The notes beneath the pieces are model-generated. The model had not been told where the DNA came from and searched no databases. It was given only the letters and a program-made list of their open reading frames with translations. Below are positions 25,089-33,476 of a DNA stretch of 64,000 bases, piece by piece. Positions within the stretch are counted from its first letter, which is position 1. Every line of letters begins with the position of its first letter. The stretch is from Lolliginicoccus lacisalsi. GTDB lineage: Bacteria > Actinomycetota > Actinomycetes > Mycobacteriales > Mycobacteriaceae. The position numbers and the translations under genes were made by a program. The stretch is taken from NCBI RefSeq assembly GCF_014841105.1, contig NZ_JACYWE010000002.1, positions 220,434 to 284,433 on the forward strand, written 5' to 3'.

Positions 25089-26714
25089 TCAGTGCGAGAT
25101 GGCCTTCTCGGCACCGACCCCGGTCAGGGATCGGACCTCCATCTCGGCGTTCTTCGCGAGGTTGCCCTGGTCCGAGGAAAGAACGGAACCGAGGTAGCCG
25201 AGGAGGAATGCCAGCGGGATGGAGACGATGCCCGGGTTGGACAGCGGGAACCAGGCGAAATCCATCGATGGGATCATCGAGGTGGGCGAGCCCGACACCG
25301 CCGGGGAGAAGACGATCAGCACCAGCACGGAGACGAGGCCGCCGTAGATGCTCCACAGGGAGCCGGTGGTGTTGAGCCGCTTCCAGAACAGCGAGTACAG
25401 GATCGTCGGCAGGTTCGCCGAGGCGGCGACCGCGAAGGCGAGCGCCACGAGGAAGGCGATGTTCTGCCCGTTTGCGAGGATGCCGAGCACGATGGCCAGC
25501 GCGCCGATCACCACTGCGGTGATGCGGGATACCCGCACCTGCTGCTTCTCGTCCACGTCGCCGTTCTTGATGACGTTGGCGTAGATGTCGTGGGCGAACG
25601 AGGCCGAGGCGGTGATGGTGAGCCCCGCGACGACGGCAAGGATCGTCGCGAACGCGACGGCGGCGATGATGCCTAGCAGGATCGTGCCACCGAGCTCGTA
25701 GGCGAGCAGCGGCGCGGCGGAGTTCTGCCCGCCAGCAGCGCCGAGGATGCGCTCCGGGCCGACGATCGCGGCGGCGCCATAGCCGAGGATGAGGGTGAAC
25801 AGGTAGAACGCGCCGATGAGGGCGATGGCCCACACCACCGAGCGGCGGGCTTCCTTCGCAGTGGGCACGGTGTAGAAGCGCATCAGCACGTGCGGCAGGC
25901 CTGCGGTGCCGAGGACGAGGGCAAGGGCGAGGGACAGCATGTTCAGCTTCGAGATCTCGGTGCCGCCGAACTGCGCCCCGGGCGCGAGCACGTCCCGGCC
26001 TCCCTCGACCGAGCTGTTAACGGTTTCCTGGGCGGAGCCGAGCAGCCCGGAGATGTTGAAGCCGAACTTCCACAGCACCAGGGCCGACATGATGCCCGCG
26101 CCGGTGATGAGCAGGATGGCCTTGATGATCTGCACCCAGGTGGTGCCCTTCATGCCGCCGACGAGCACGTAGACGATCATCAGGGCGCCGACGACCGCGA
26201 TGATCAGCGACTGGGTGGCGCGGTCGTTGATGTCGAGCAGCAGCGCGACGAGGCCACCGGCACCGGCCATCTGGGCGAGCAGGTAGAACAGCGAAACGGT
26301 GAGAGTGGATGCCGCGGCGGCGGTGCGCACGGGCTTCTGCCTGAGCCGGAAGCTCAGCACGTCCGCCATGGTGAACTTGCCGGTGTTGCGCAGCAGCTCG
26401 GCGACGAGCAGGAGCGCTACGAGCCAGGCGACGAGGAAGCCGACCGAGTAGAGGAAGCCGTCGTAGCCGAAGACCGCGATGGCGCCAGCGATGCCGAGGA
26501 ACGATGCAGCGGAGAGGTAGTCACCGGCGATGGCGACACCGTTCTGGGGGCCGGTGAATCCGCGGCCGCCGGTGTAGAAGTCGGAGGCGGTCTTGTTCGT
26601 GCGGCCGGCGCGGATGACGAAAGCCATCGTGGCGGCGACGAACAGCGCGAAGATCGAGATATTGATCAGGGGGTTGCCGACCATCGCCGTGCTTTCCTGC
26701 GCGAGGAGGCTCAT
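25089..26714 (-). CDS. Monocarboxylate/acetate:cation symporter (ActP/MctC type)
   Basis: A 541-residue transporter of the sodium:solute symporter family with about 13 membrane segments. FYTGGRGFTGPQNGVAIAGDYLSAASFLGIAG, near residues 47-78, is the ActP/MctC signature. GTAGLPHVLMRFYTV, near 268, is another family motif. It should bring in acetate, pyruvate or propionate with a cation. Its start overlaps the DUF485 gene stop by four bases, the standard partner. Two CRP-like sites lie upstream of the pair. A second, different symporter of this family is at 31342-33108. Confidence 0.92.
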   Translation of the reverse strand: MSLLAQESTAMVGNPLINISIFALFVAATMAFVIRAGRTNKTASDFYTGGRGFTGPQNGVAIAGDYLSAASFLGIAGAIAVFGYDGFLYSVGFLVAWLVALLLVAELLRNTGKFTMADVLSFRLRQKPVRTAAAASTLTVSLFYLLAQMAGAGGLVALLLDINDRATQSLIIAVVGALMIVYVLVGGMKGTTWVQIIKAILLITGAGIMSALVLWKFGFNISGLLGSAQETVNSSVEGGRDVLAPGAQFGGTEISKLNMLSLALALVLGTAGLPHVLMRFYTVPTAKEARRSVVWAIALIGAFYLFTLILGYGAAAIVGPERILGAAGGQNSAAPLLAYELGGTILLGIIAAVAFATILAVVAGLTITASASFAHDIYANVIKNGDVDEKQQVRVSRITAVVIGALAIVLGILANGQNIAFLVALAFAVAASANLPTILYSLFWKRLNTTGSLWSIYGGLVSVLVLIVFSPAVSGSPTSMIPSMDFAWFPLSNPGIVSIPLAFLLGYLGSVLSSDQGNLAKNAEMEVRSLTGVGAEKAISH

Positions 26715-27130
26715 GCTCCTGCTCCTTCCATCTCGTCACGGATGGCTGCAGCGCGTGGATCGAGCTCGCGGTTGGCGAACACGATGTACCAGGCGGTGAT
26801 GCCGAACGTGGTGACGAACTGCCCGAGGCCGAGCAGTATTCCGATATTGATGTTGCCGAGCACCGGGGTGCCCATGAAGCCGGTGGCGTAGATGCCAAGC
26901 AGCACGTAGAGCAGGTACCAGCCGATGAAGAACGCCGTCATGGGGAACACGAAGCGGCGCAGCCTGCGGCGCAGTTCCTGGAACTCCGGGCTGGCCTGCA
27001 TGCGCTCGAAGTCCTCGGGCGACGGGGTCCGGGGCTGCCCGGCGTGCGGGGACGGGGATGCGGGTGCGGCGGGCGGTGCGGGGGGCACTGCGTCCACCGT
27101 CCCGGTACGGGTTGCGGGCGGGGTGGTCAC
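26711..27130 (-). CDS. DUF485 small membrane protein, symporter partner
   Basis: A 139-residue protein with a Pro/Ala-rich N-terminus, then the DUF485 core: FQELRRRLRRFVFPMTAFFIGWYLLYVLLGIYATGFM and a second membrane segment, followed by FANRELDPRAAAIR. DUF485 genes commonly sit directly before actP-type symporters and may help their assembly. The GTG at 27130 has GAGGAG seven bases upstream; the longer frame to 27187 has no such site and would run over the CRP-like site. Confidence 0.9.
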   Translation of the reverse strand: MTTPPATRTGTVDAVPPAPPAAPASPSPHAGQPRTPSPEDFERMQASPEFQELRRRLRRFVFPMTAFFIGWYLLYVLLGIYATGFMGTPVLGNINIGILLGLGQFVTTFGITAWYIVFANRELDPRAAAIRDEMEGAGA

Positions 27131-27142
27131 TGCGACTCTCCT

Positions 27143-27170
27143 CGACGTTGGGATGCGATATCCCGACGTT
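27143..27170. promoter_or_regulatory. Direct repeat enclosing a small palindrome, upstream of the DUF485 gene
   Basis: CGACGTT occurs at 27143-27149 and again at 27164-27170, with GGGAT/ATCCC pairing between. It sits 13 bases before the start codon and may be a regulator site. Confidence 0.35.
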
Positions 27171-27172
27171 AA

Positions 27173-27188
27173 TGAGATGCAGGTCACA
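27173..27188. promoter_or_regulatory. CRP/GlxR-like site 1 upstream of the acetate symporter pair
   Basis: Reads TGTGA-CCTGCA-TCTCA on the gene strand, one mismatch from TGTGA-N6-TCACA. Confidence 0.5.
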
Positions 27189-27197
27189 AGGGTCGGC

Positions 27198-27213
27198 TGT
27201 GGCTTGTATCACA
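27198..27213. promoter_or_regulatory. CRP/GlxR-like site 2 upstream of the acetate symporter pair
   Basis: TGTGG-CTTGTA-TCACA, one mismatch from TGTGA-N6-TCACA, centred 25 bases from site 1. Two close sites before a symporter gene fit carbon-source control. Confidence 0.5.
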
Positions 27214-27291
27214 GGCCGAGGGGTTGATCCGTGCGACGAGCGGCATTGCAGCCACGACGAGCGGCAGGGCCATCACACCAATTCCCGATGG

Positions 27292-29838
27292 CTAGCCGAT
27301 CAGCTCGAGGCGTGCTGGAACGTGCTTGTGCCATGGCGTCCCGGCGAAGCTGTCCTTCCAGTGGCTCGAGGTCAGCTCATTGGGCGCCGTGCCCGTCGCC
27401 ATGGCAGCGTCCAGATTTGCACCGTCCGTGCCGTCGTCGCCACCGGGGAAATCAACGCCAAGACCGTTGGGCAAGGCGATGTTTCCCGGTTGCATCATGT
27501 CGCTGATCTCGACCTGAACGGCGGCGGCACCGCTGGCGGTGACGAGCCGTGCACGATCGCCCGTGGAGAGGCCGAGCCCGGTGGCATCGTGCTCGCTGAT
27601 GCGCAGCGCCCCGGAGCGGTCGCGGCGGCGCCAATCGGGATTCCGGATGATGGTGTTTGCCGTGAACGAGCGCCGCTCTCCTGCTGCCAGGACGAGGGGA
27701 AACTCCGCGGTTGTCCAGGAGTTCCGGGCCGAGCCAAGGTTCCGCGCCTGCTCCAGCAGCTCATCGATCGCGATGGTGAAGCGACGGTCGGGGCGACGCA
27801 CGTAATCCCAGACGGAGTCCCAGGTGTCCTCGGTGAACACAACGCCGCTGCCCGCCGCCATGATCGCATCGAAGAGCGCGTTGCCGGGAGCGAGGCCTGG
27901 TCCGTCGAATCCCGCCCGTGCGACGGCCTTCCGGTTGCCCATCGCGCACATCTGCGCGGCGCCCCAGAGCACCGCGGCCCCGCGCTCGTTGGCGGGCAGA
28001 TCCTGGCCCAGCGACTCATGGAGCAGGTAGGGGGCAAGCTTCGCGACCTCGGGCCGCGCGGCCGAGAGAGCCATGAAGACCGCGCCGAACGTTTCCCGTC
28101 CAGCCTTCGCGGCGTCGCGCAATCGGTCAACCACGTCGGTCTCGACAACCCCGAGGCGCCTGATCAGCCCGGCATAGATCTCAGGCTCGGGCAGCGTTCC
28201 CGGCAGGGGTTCGAGAAGAGGCTTGCGCAGGTGGAACACATTGCGGGGGAACTCGAAGTTGAAGAATGTCGCCTCGGCCTTCTCGAACTGGCTCGCGGCG
28301 GGAAGGACATAGTCGGCCATGCGAGCGGTCTCGGTGAACGCCACATCAACGACCACGGTGAGGTCGAGCTCGCGCATGGCCTCGCGGAATCGCGCCGAGC
28401 CCGGCAACGAGTGCGCGGGATTCACGCTATCCATCCACATCGCGCGAAAGCGACCCGGATGATCCGTGAGGATCTCATCAGCGATCGAGTTGCAGGGCAC
28501 GAGCCCCGCGATGATGCGTGCCCCGGTGACGGGCGTGCGGCGCTCACCACCTGCTGCCGGCCCCATGTCACCGGCCAGCATGCCACCGGCAAGGGGGACG
28601 AGCGCCTCGAGCATCGCGCGGGATCCCCGCTCGACCACCGGTCGGAGCATCTCCTGCCGGGCGAGCGCGGGCAATGCCGTGGCCGCTCCCGATGCCGCGA
28701 TCGCCATCGCGCGGGACAGCGCGCGCGCCCGGGCTTTCCGGAACCGAGCACCCGGACCGCTCCGGCGCTGCTTGCTCTTGCCGCCGCTGGAGCTTCCCGC
28801 GATCGCGACGAAGCTGGAGTGGAGGAACATCGTGCCTGGCTTGGCGAAGTTGCCGGTCAGGATCCACAGGAGCTTGTTGAGGTAGGAGACGAGCGTGCTG
28901 TGCGGGGCTTGCTGAGTACCGAGATCCTCGTAGACAGTGACGCTGCTCGCTGTCCCGATCCGTCGCGCCGCAGTCCGGACCTGGTCCTCCGGCACTCCAC
29001 TGATCGCCGCGAACGCGGGGATGTCGAGCTTGGCGAACACTTGGTGCACTTGCTCGTACCCCGTGGTGTGCTCGGCCAGGAATTCCTGGTCGATCAGGTC
29101 CTCCTGCACGAGCGTCGCGACGAGGGCGGCGATGAGCCAGGCATCGCGGCCCGGAAGCACTTGCAGGTGATGGTCGGCTAGCGCGGCCGTCTCGCTGCGC
29201 CGCGGGTCGACCACGATGATCGAGCGTTGCGGATCGCTCGCGGCGGCTTTCAGGACCGGCCTGGCCCGCGGGAAGCTATGCGACTGCCAGGGATTCTTCC
29301 CGATGAAGACCATCACTTCGGCATGCTCGAAGTCGCCCTTGGTGTGGCCTCCGTAGAGCTTGCCATCGACCCACATCTCGCCCGTCTTCTCCTGGGCAAG
29401 CGCGTTGGAGTAGTACTTGGACCCCAGCGCCCCCCGCAGCGCGATCGAGTTCGCCGAGCCCAGATGGTTCCCCTGCCCGCCACCTCCGTAGAAGAAGATC
29501 GACTCGCCACCGTGCTGGTGCTTGATGTCCACGAGCTTGGCGGCGATCTCGTCGAGGGCCACGTCCCAGTCGATCTCGGCATAGGTGCCATCAGCCTGGC
29601 GCTTGAGCGGCTTGGTCAACCGATGGTGACCGTTCTGGTAGAGGTCCAGCCGCATCGCCTTCTCGCAGGTGTACCCCTCGGACGCGGGGTGGTCCTTGTC
29701 GCCGCGGATCTTGGCGAGCCGCCGTCCATCGAGCTCGACGGTGATTCCACAGTTGCACTCGCACAGGATGCACGCGGTGCTGCGGGCGGCTTCCGTGCTC
29801 GCGGGCTTGGCCGTGCTCGGGCCAGTTCGAGCCGTCAT
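27292..29838 (-). CDS. Molybdopterin-dependent oxidoreductase (formate dehydrogenase/nitrate reductase superfamily)
   Basis: An 848-residue enzyme of the DMSO-reductase superfamily. An N-terminal [4Fe-4S] motif with close Cys residues (ACILCECNCGI, then YTCEKA) precedes the molybdopterin domains. Typical stretches include VFIGKNPWQSHSFPRARP, PRRSETAALADHHLQVLPGRDAWL and MADYVLPAASQFEKAEATFFNFE. The C-terminal molydopterin-dinucleotide domain includes FTANTIIRNPDWRRR. Where many formate dehydrogenases have Cys or Sec, the matching loop here appears to read SNALAQEKTGEM, so the metal ligand is unclear. No Tat signal, so cytosolic. A TetR regulator is divergent. No electron-transfer partner gene is nearby. 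Confidence 0.87.
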   Translation of the reverse strand: MTARTGPSTAKPASTEAARSTACILCECNCGITVELDGRRLAKIRGDKDHPASEGYTCEKAMRLDLYQNGHHRLTKPLKRQADGTYAEIDWDVALDEIAAKLVDIKHQHGGESIFFYGGGGQGNHLGSANSIALRGALGSKYYSNALAQEKTGEMWVDGKLYGGHTKGDFEHAEVMVFIGKNPWQSHSFPRARPVLKAAASDPQRSIIVVDPRRSETAALADHHLQVLPGRDAWLIAALVATLVQEDLIDQEFLAEHTTGYEQVHQVFAKLDIPAFAAISGVPEDQVRTAARRIGTASSVTVYEDLGTQQAPHSTLVSYLNKLLWILTGNFAKPGTMFLHSSFVAIAGSSSGGKSKQRRSGPGARFRKARARALSRAMAIAASGAATALPALARQEMLRPVVERGSRAMLEALVPLAGGMLAGDMGPAAGGERRTPVTGARIIAGLVPCNSIADEILTDHPGRFRAMWMDSVNPAHSLPGSARFREAMRELDLTVVVDVAFTETARMADYVLPAASQFEKAEATFFNFEFPRNVFHLRKPLLEPLPGTLPEPEIYAGLIRRLGVVETDVVDRLRDAAKAGRETFGAVFMALSAARPEVAKLAPYLLHESLGQDLPANERGAAVLWGAAQMCAMGNRKAVARAGFDGPGLAPGNALFDAIMAAGSGVVFTEDTWDSVWDYVRRPDRRFTIAIDELLEQARNLGSARNSWTTAEFPLVLAAGERRSFTANTIIRNPDWRRRDRSGALRISEHDATGLGLSTGDRARLVTASGAAAVQVEISDMMQPGNIALPNGLGVDFPGGDDGTDGANLDAAMATGTAPNELTSSHWKDSFAGTPWHKHVPARLELIG

Positions 29839-29862
29839 GGTCGCACCTCCTCGATAGCAGCT

Positions 29863-29897
29863 ACGTGATATGGACTATACAATAGAAGTGATATGCC
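29863..29897. promoter_or_regulatory. Divergent promoter region of oxidoreductase and TetR gene
   Basis: An AT-rich island with TATACAAT reading right (29875-29882) and TATAGT reading left on the other strand, so the two promoters overlap. GTGATATG occurs twice as a direct repeat (29865, 29888) and may be the regulator site. No clean palindrome was found. Confidence 0.45.
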
Positions 29898-29957
29898 ATG
29901 GGCCGCGCAACGCGCACTAGTCTGGGGGAGCACGGCAGGAACCAAGGAGGACGACCA

Positions 29958-30530
29958 GTGGCACCGCAGAGCAACACACGGCAGCGAATGCTCACCAGTG
30001 CCGTCGAGCTATTGCAGGAGCGCGGCGCCGCCGGTGTCACCATCGACGCCATCCTGTCCCGCAGCAACGCCCCCCGCGGATCCGTGTACTACCACTTCCC
30101 TGGCGGGCGAAACCAGATCATGACCGAGAGCCCCGGCATCGCCGGGGACACCATCACCGCCATCATCAACGACTCCGCCCAAAAAGGGCCGCTCGCCACG
30201 CTGCACACCTTCGGCAGGTTCTGGACCCGCATCCTTCGCGACAGCGACTACGCCGCGGGCTGCCCCGTCGTCGCGGCAGCAGTCGGCGGCTCCCCCGAGG
30301 ACCAGCACCTCGCGCCCCTCGTCGCCAGCATCTTCACCAACTGGCACGAGGCCCTCGCCCAGGCGCTCGAGAACGAGGGCGTCGACCCTGCCCGCGCGGC
30401 CCGCCTCGCGCGCACGGCCGTCGCCGCCGTCGAGGGCGCGGTCATCCTCGCCCGCTCCGCCCGCTCCACCGAGCCGGTGGACGACGTCATCACCGAGCTC
30501 GAGGCCGTCCTCGCCAGCGTCATGGCGTAA
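29958..30530 (+). CDS. TetR-family regulator (YxaF/LmrA type)
   Basis: A 190-residue repressor. The helix-turn-helix is MLTSAVELLQERGAAGVTIDAILSRSNAPRGSVYYHFPGGRNQI. The C-terminal domain (YAAGCPVVAAAVGG; ALENEGVDPARAARLARTAVAAVEGAVILARS) is that of the YxaF/LmrA-like group. The GTG at 29958 has AAGGAGG seven bases upstream; an ATG at 29898 would place the promoter inside the gene. Divergent from the molybdopterin enzyme, which it probably controls. Confidence 0.9.
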   Translation: MAPQSNTRQRMLTSAVELLQERGAAGVTIDAILSRSNAPRGSVYYHFPGGRNQIMTESPGIAGDTITAIINDSAQKGPLATLHTFGRFWTRILRDSDYAAGCPVVAAAVGGSPEDQHLAPLVASIFTNWHEALAQALENEGVDPARAARLARTAVAAVEGAVILARSARSTEPVDDVITELEAVLASVMA

Positions 30531-30563
30531 GAAGGGGCGCGGCTGCCCAGGCGTCCCCGGGTC

Positions 30564-30731
30564 GGCCGCGCGGGATCGGTGGCCGCGCGGGATCGGTGGC
30601 CGCGCGGGATCTGTGGCCGCGCGGGATCTGCGGGGGCGCGGGACCTGCCACCCATCGCTTGCCCCTGCCACCGTTGCGCGCAGCTACCACCGAAATATGG
30701 GTGGCTGTTGGCCGATTTTCGTGGCAGCTGT
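30564..30731. repeat. 17-bp tandem array and expanded family D element
   Basis: The unit GGCCGCGCGGGATCGGT is repeated four times at 30564-30631. At 30681-30731 the left half AGCTACCACCGAAA and right half TTTTCGTGGCAGCTG of family D are split by an insert that itself holds a partial copy (GGGTGGCTG). Confidence 0.7.
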
Positions 30732-30984
30732 CGAACAAGGGTGGCAGCCTTGCCGTCCGCCGTCCAGCCGTCCACCGCCCAGCCGTCCATAGTGGGCCCG
30801 GATGCTCGATCCGCGGGTGATTACCAGTGCTCGATCCCCGAATTCAGATCGATTAATCGAGCCCCCAACCACGGCGCCCCAGCAAGCATCAGCCGCCTCA
30901 ATTATTTTTCACGAAGTAATTAACAATCTGTGGAATTCATGGGCGCGCGACGCAGGCCGCCTTCAGCCGGGACAACATACAGCT

Positions 30985-31014
30985 CTGGCCCACCCCCCTG
31001 GGAGGATGGGCCAG
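30985..31014. terminator. Hairpin after the tiny peptide gene
   Basis: CTGGCCCA/TGGGCCAG arms (extended by CC/GG) with a short loop, 16 bases past the stop of the minus-strand small gene. No T-run. Confidence 0.5.
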
Positions 31015-31030
31015 GCCAGCGCTCTGGGGC

Positions 31031-31108
31031 CTACGAGCCGAAGCCACCCTCGGCACCGGCACCGCCGCCGAAGAAGGCGGAGAAGAAGTCTGTGACGAAT
31101 GAGAACAT
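31031..31108 (-). CDS. Tiny amphipathic peptide (25 residues; 38 or 48 with upstream starts), PorA/PorH-like in style
   Basis: Too short for normal gene callers. From the ATG at 31108 the product is MFSFVTDFFSAFFGGGAGAE plus GGFGS. In-frame ATGs at 31147 and 31177 would give 38 and 48 residues. GAGG lies eight bases before the 31108 ATG. The sequence alternates bulky aromatic and polar residues and ends in a Gly-rich tail, like the very small channel peptides (PorA/PorH) and surface peptides of mycolata, though no clear homology can be claimed. Upstream DNA (31160-31310) is AT-rich, as for strong promoters, and a hairpin follows the stop. It could also be chance. Confidence 0.4.
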   Translation of the reverse strand: MFSFVTDFFSAFFGGGAGAEGGFGS

Positions 31109-31224
31109 GGTTCCCGCCTCGCCGCCGAGAAGAAGTTCAATGGACATGGGCTGCCTACATGGTTGAGAATTTGTCATCGTGTTTCCAGGCCTGCAGAACC
31201 TCTATTTATTAGAGCACATCATTA

Positions 31225-31242
31225 GCCCCCAGAAAGGGGGGC
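31225..31242. terminator. GC-rich hairpin behind the symporter operon
   Basis: GCCCCC/GGGGGC with a 6-base loop, 100 bases past the stop of the SSS symporter on the minus strand, within an AT-rich stretch. It may end the histidine kinase-symporter operon or sit in the leader of the tiny peptide gene. Confidence 0.4.
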
Positions 31243-31341
31243 AACCGATAAAAACGCGTACAAATTCATTAGTCCTAATAGTTGGACTCAGGAATCACTA
31301 TTTGAGACGGCGCACCCCGGTCGAGCCGCACAGCCACCGCC

Positions 31342-33108
31342 TCACCCCCACCGCTCGGCATCGCGATCGCGCACCATGCCAAACCGCTCGGGCACGTGCA
31401 TGCGCGCGAGCACGGCCGCGACATCGTCGCGCACTGACGCGCGGGTGGCCAGACTGACCCCGACCATGACGGTGAACGCCAGTGGCACCGTCCACGCCGC
31501 GGGATGCGCGAGCAGTGCCGCTCCCCAGCCCGTGCCCGCCCCGCCGCGCGCCACCACGATGAGCACCGCCGCGAGGCTCGTGGTTCCCCCCGCGATGAGG
31601 CCGGCCGCGGCACCGGCGACGGTCAGCCCGCGCCACCAGATGCCGAGCAGCAGCAGGGGCGCGAAGGTGGAGGCGGCGACGGCGAAGACCATCCCGACGG
31701 ATTGGGAGATGTCGAGGCGCGTGCCCGCGAGCGCGAGCCCCATCACCACCGCCCCGGCAGCCAGGGCGCTGATGCGGAAGTCCCGGACGGAGCCGCGGAG
31801 CACGTCGGTGGAGATCACGCCCGCGGCGCACACGAGCAGGCCAGATGCGGTGGAAAGGAACGCGGCGATCGCGCCCGCGGCAACCAGCGCGGCGAGCAAC
31901 TGCCCGCCGAGGCCGTCGAACACGGCGTTGGGCAGGAGCAGCACCGTGGCATCAGTGGCGCCCGTGAGCAGCACCTGGAGAACGTAGGCGCGGGAGAGCA
32001 CGCCGAGCAGCACGGGGAACAGGTAGAACACCGCCAGCATCGCGATGACGATGAGGCTGGTCCAGCGGGCAAGGCTCCCGGTGCGATTGGTGTAGAAGCG
32101 CACCAGGACATGGGGAAGCCCTAGCGTGCCGAGGAAGATCGCCAGGATCACCGAGTACACCTCGTACAGCGCGAGCCCGGCACCCTGCCCGTCGGTGGCG
32201 CCCAGCCCGGAGCCGGGTCGCAGCCAGTCATCGCCGTCTCGTGGGATGCCAGCGATGGTGGGCATCGCCTCCCCGGCCCGCAGGCGCAGTTCCGTTCCCT
32301 CGCCCAGCACGCGCTCGCCCGGCTCGAACGTGACGCGACCATCGATGTCCGCGCCGTCGATCTGCCCGGTCAGGTCGAGCACGGTGGACGCATCGACCTC
32401 CACGACGATCCCGTCCGCGATGGTGACCGTCAGATCCGTGGGCGCGCGGGGCGGCATCGGCTCCCCCACTGGCTGCGGGCCGGCCAGGAAGTGCATGCCA
32501 ATCGCCAGGGCCGGGATCGCGATGGCCGTGAGCTTCAGCCAGTACTGGAACGCCTGCACGAACGTGATCGACCGCATGCCCCCCGCGATGACGTTGGCCA
32601 TCACGATGCCCGCCACCGCTACTACTCCCACCCACTCGGGCACGCCGAGCATGATGCGCAGCGCGAGCCCCGCCCCGTGGAACTGCGGCACCATGTACAG
32701 GCCCACGATCAGCACGACGAGAATCATCGCGAGCAGGCGCAGCCGCGCGGAGCCCAGCCGGAATTCCGCGAAGTCCGGCACCGTGTAGGCGCCGGAGCGT
32801 CGCAGTGGCGCGGCGACCAGCATCAGCAGGAACAGGTAGCCAGCGGTGAAGCCAACCGGGTACCAGAGGGCGTCGGCGCCATGCTTGGCGATCAGGCCCG
32901 CCACGCCCAGGAACGACGCGGCCGAGAGGTACTCGCCCGAGATCGCCGCGGCATTCGTGCGGGGCCCCACGCTGCGCGCCGCGACAAGGAAGTCAGACGT
33001 CGTGCGCGCGAGCCGCACCCCGAACGTGCCGATCACCACGGTGGCGAGGGCGGCGAGCAGCACGGCCGCGAGGACGAGCATCGTGCCGACGGAGCCGGTG
33101 GCGGGCAT
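31342..33108 (-). CDS. SSS-family symporter with a large extracytoplasmic insert
   Basis: A 588-residue sodium:solute symporter related to ActP: FLVAARSVGPRTNAAAISGEYLSAASFLGVAG near residue 40 and LGTLGLPHVLVRFYTNRTG near 330. Compared with the 541-residue paralogue at 25089, it has an extra soluble stretch of about 95 residues (roughly 215-310, DLTVTIADGIVVEVDAS... to GDDWLRPGSG) between two membrane segments, probably outside the cell. It is the last gene of a tightly packed operon with a LytS-type kinase and LytTR regulator, so its substrate (likely pyruvate or another small acid) is probably what the kinase senses. Confidence 0.88.
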   Translation of the reverse strand: MPATGSVGTMLVLAAVLLAALATVVIGTFGVRLARTTSDFLVAARSVGPRTNAAAISGEYLSAASFLGVAGLIAKHGADALWYPVGFTAGYLFLLMLVAAPLRRSGAYTVPDFAEFRLGSARLRLLAMILVVLIVGLYMVPQFHGAGLALRIMLGVPEWVGVVAVAGIVMANVIAGGMRSITFVQAFQYWLKLTAIAIPALAIGMHFLAGPQPVGEPMPPRAPTDLTVTIADGIVVEVDASTVLDLTGQIDGADIDGRVTFEPGERVLGEGTELRLRAGEAMPTIAGIPRDGDDWLRPGSGLGATDGQGAGLALYEVYSVILAIFLGTLGLPHVLVRFYTNRTGSLARWTSLIVIAMLAVFYLFPVLLGVLSRAYVLQVLLTGATDATVLLLPNAVFDGLGGQLLAALVAAGAIAAFLSTASGLLVCAAGVISTDVLRGSVRDFRISALAAGAVVMGLALAGTRLDISQSVGMVFAVAASTFAPLLLLGIWWRGLTVAGAAAGLIAGGTTSLAAVLIVVARGGAGTGWGAALLAHPAAWTVPLAFTVMVGVSLATRASVRDDVAAVLARMHVPERFGMVRDRDAERWG

Positions 33109-33110
33109 GG

Positions 33111-33476
33111 TCAGTCGTCGACCAGTTCGCTGAAGCGCTGCTCATTGCGCTCGGCCTGCCTCAAGTACAGCCAGCCCACGCCCAGCAGCAACGGATAGAC
33201 CGCCCCGGCGAGCAACAACCACGGCAGCAGCACACCGCCCACCGTCACCCCCGCGAGGCCAGGCACCAGCACGAACGCCGCGGGCAGCACCAGCACGCAC
33301 GCGAGCACGAGGGCGGCCATCCGCAGGGCGAGGCGTCGTTGCGTGGTCATCAGCCCCCGGACGAGCACATCCCCCACCGCCGTGCTCTCGGTGAGCTCCA
33401 CGCGGGTGCGCACGGGCCGGGCACCGGCGCGGGCGGAGAGCACCACGCGCTCGCGCCGGGGCCGCGGGCGCGTCAT
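33111..33476 (-). CDS. Small two-span membrane protein, symporter partner
   Basis: 121 residues: an Arg-rich cytosolic start, then two membrane segments (about 50-72 and 78-101) and the tail LRQAERNEQRFSELVDD. It takes the place that a DUF485 protein has before actP-type genes, and the charged tail after the second segment is similar, but the first segment is not a clear DUF485 match. ATGA overlap with the regulator gene; the symporter starts two bases after its stop. Confidence 0.8.
   Translation of the reverse strand: MTRPRPRRERVVLSARAGARPVRTRVELTESTAVGDVLVRGLMTTQRRLALRMAALVLACVLVLPAAFVLVPGLAGVTVGGVLLPWLLLAGAVYPLLLGVGWLYLRQAERNEQRFSELVDD

Larger units (their letters stand above)
30531..31030. 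other. 500-bp gap rich in repeats, no gene supported
   Basis: Contains the 17-bp tandem array and expanded family D element (30564-30731) and a hairpin at 30985-31014. The part 30800-30930 is lower in GC and shows nothing recognisable. Confidence 0.5.

Noticed and set aside
31225-31260. Leader peptide (MNLYAFLSVAPLSGG) with attenuator
   Set aside because: A short frame covers the GCCCCC/GGGGGC hairpin, but there is no T-run, no alternative hairpin and no codon bias typical of attenuation.
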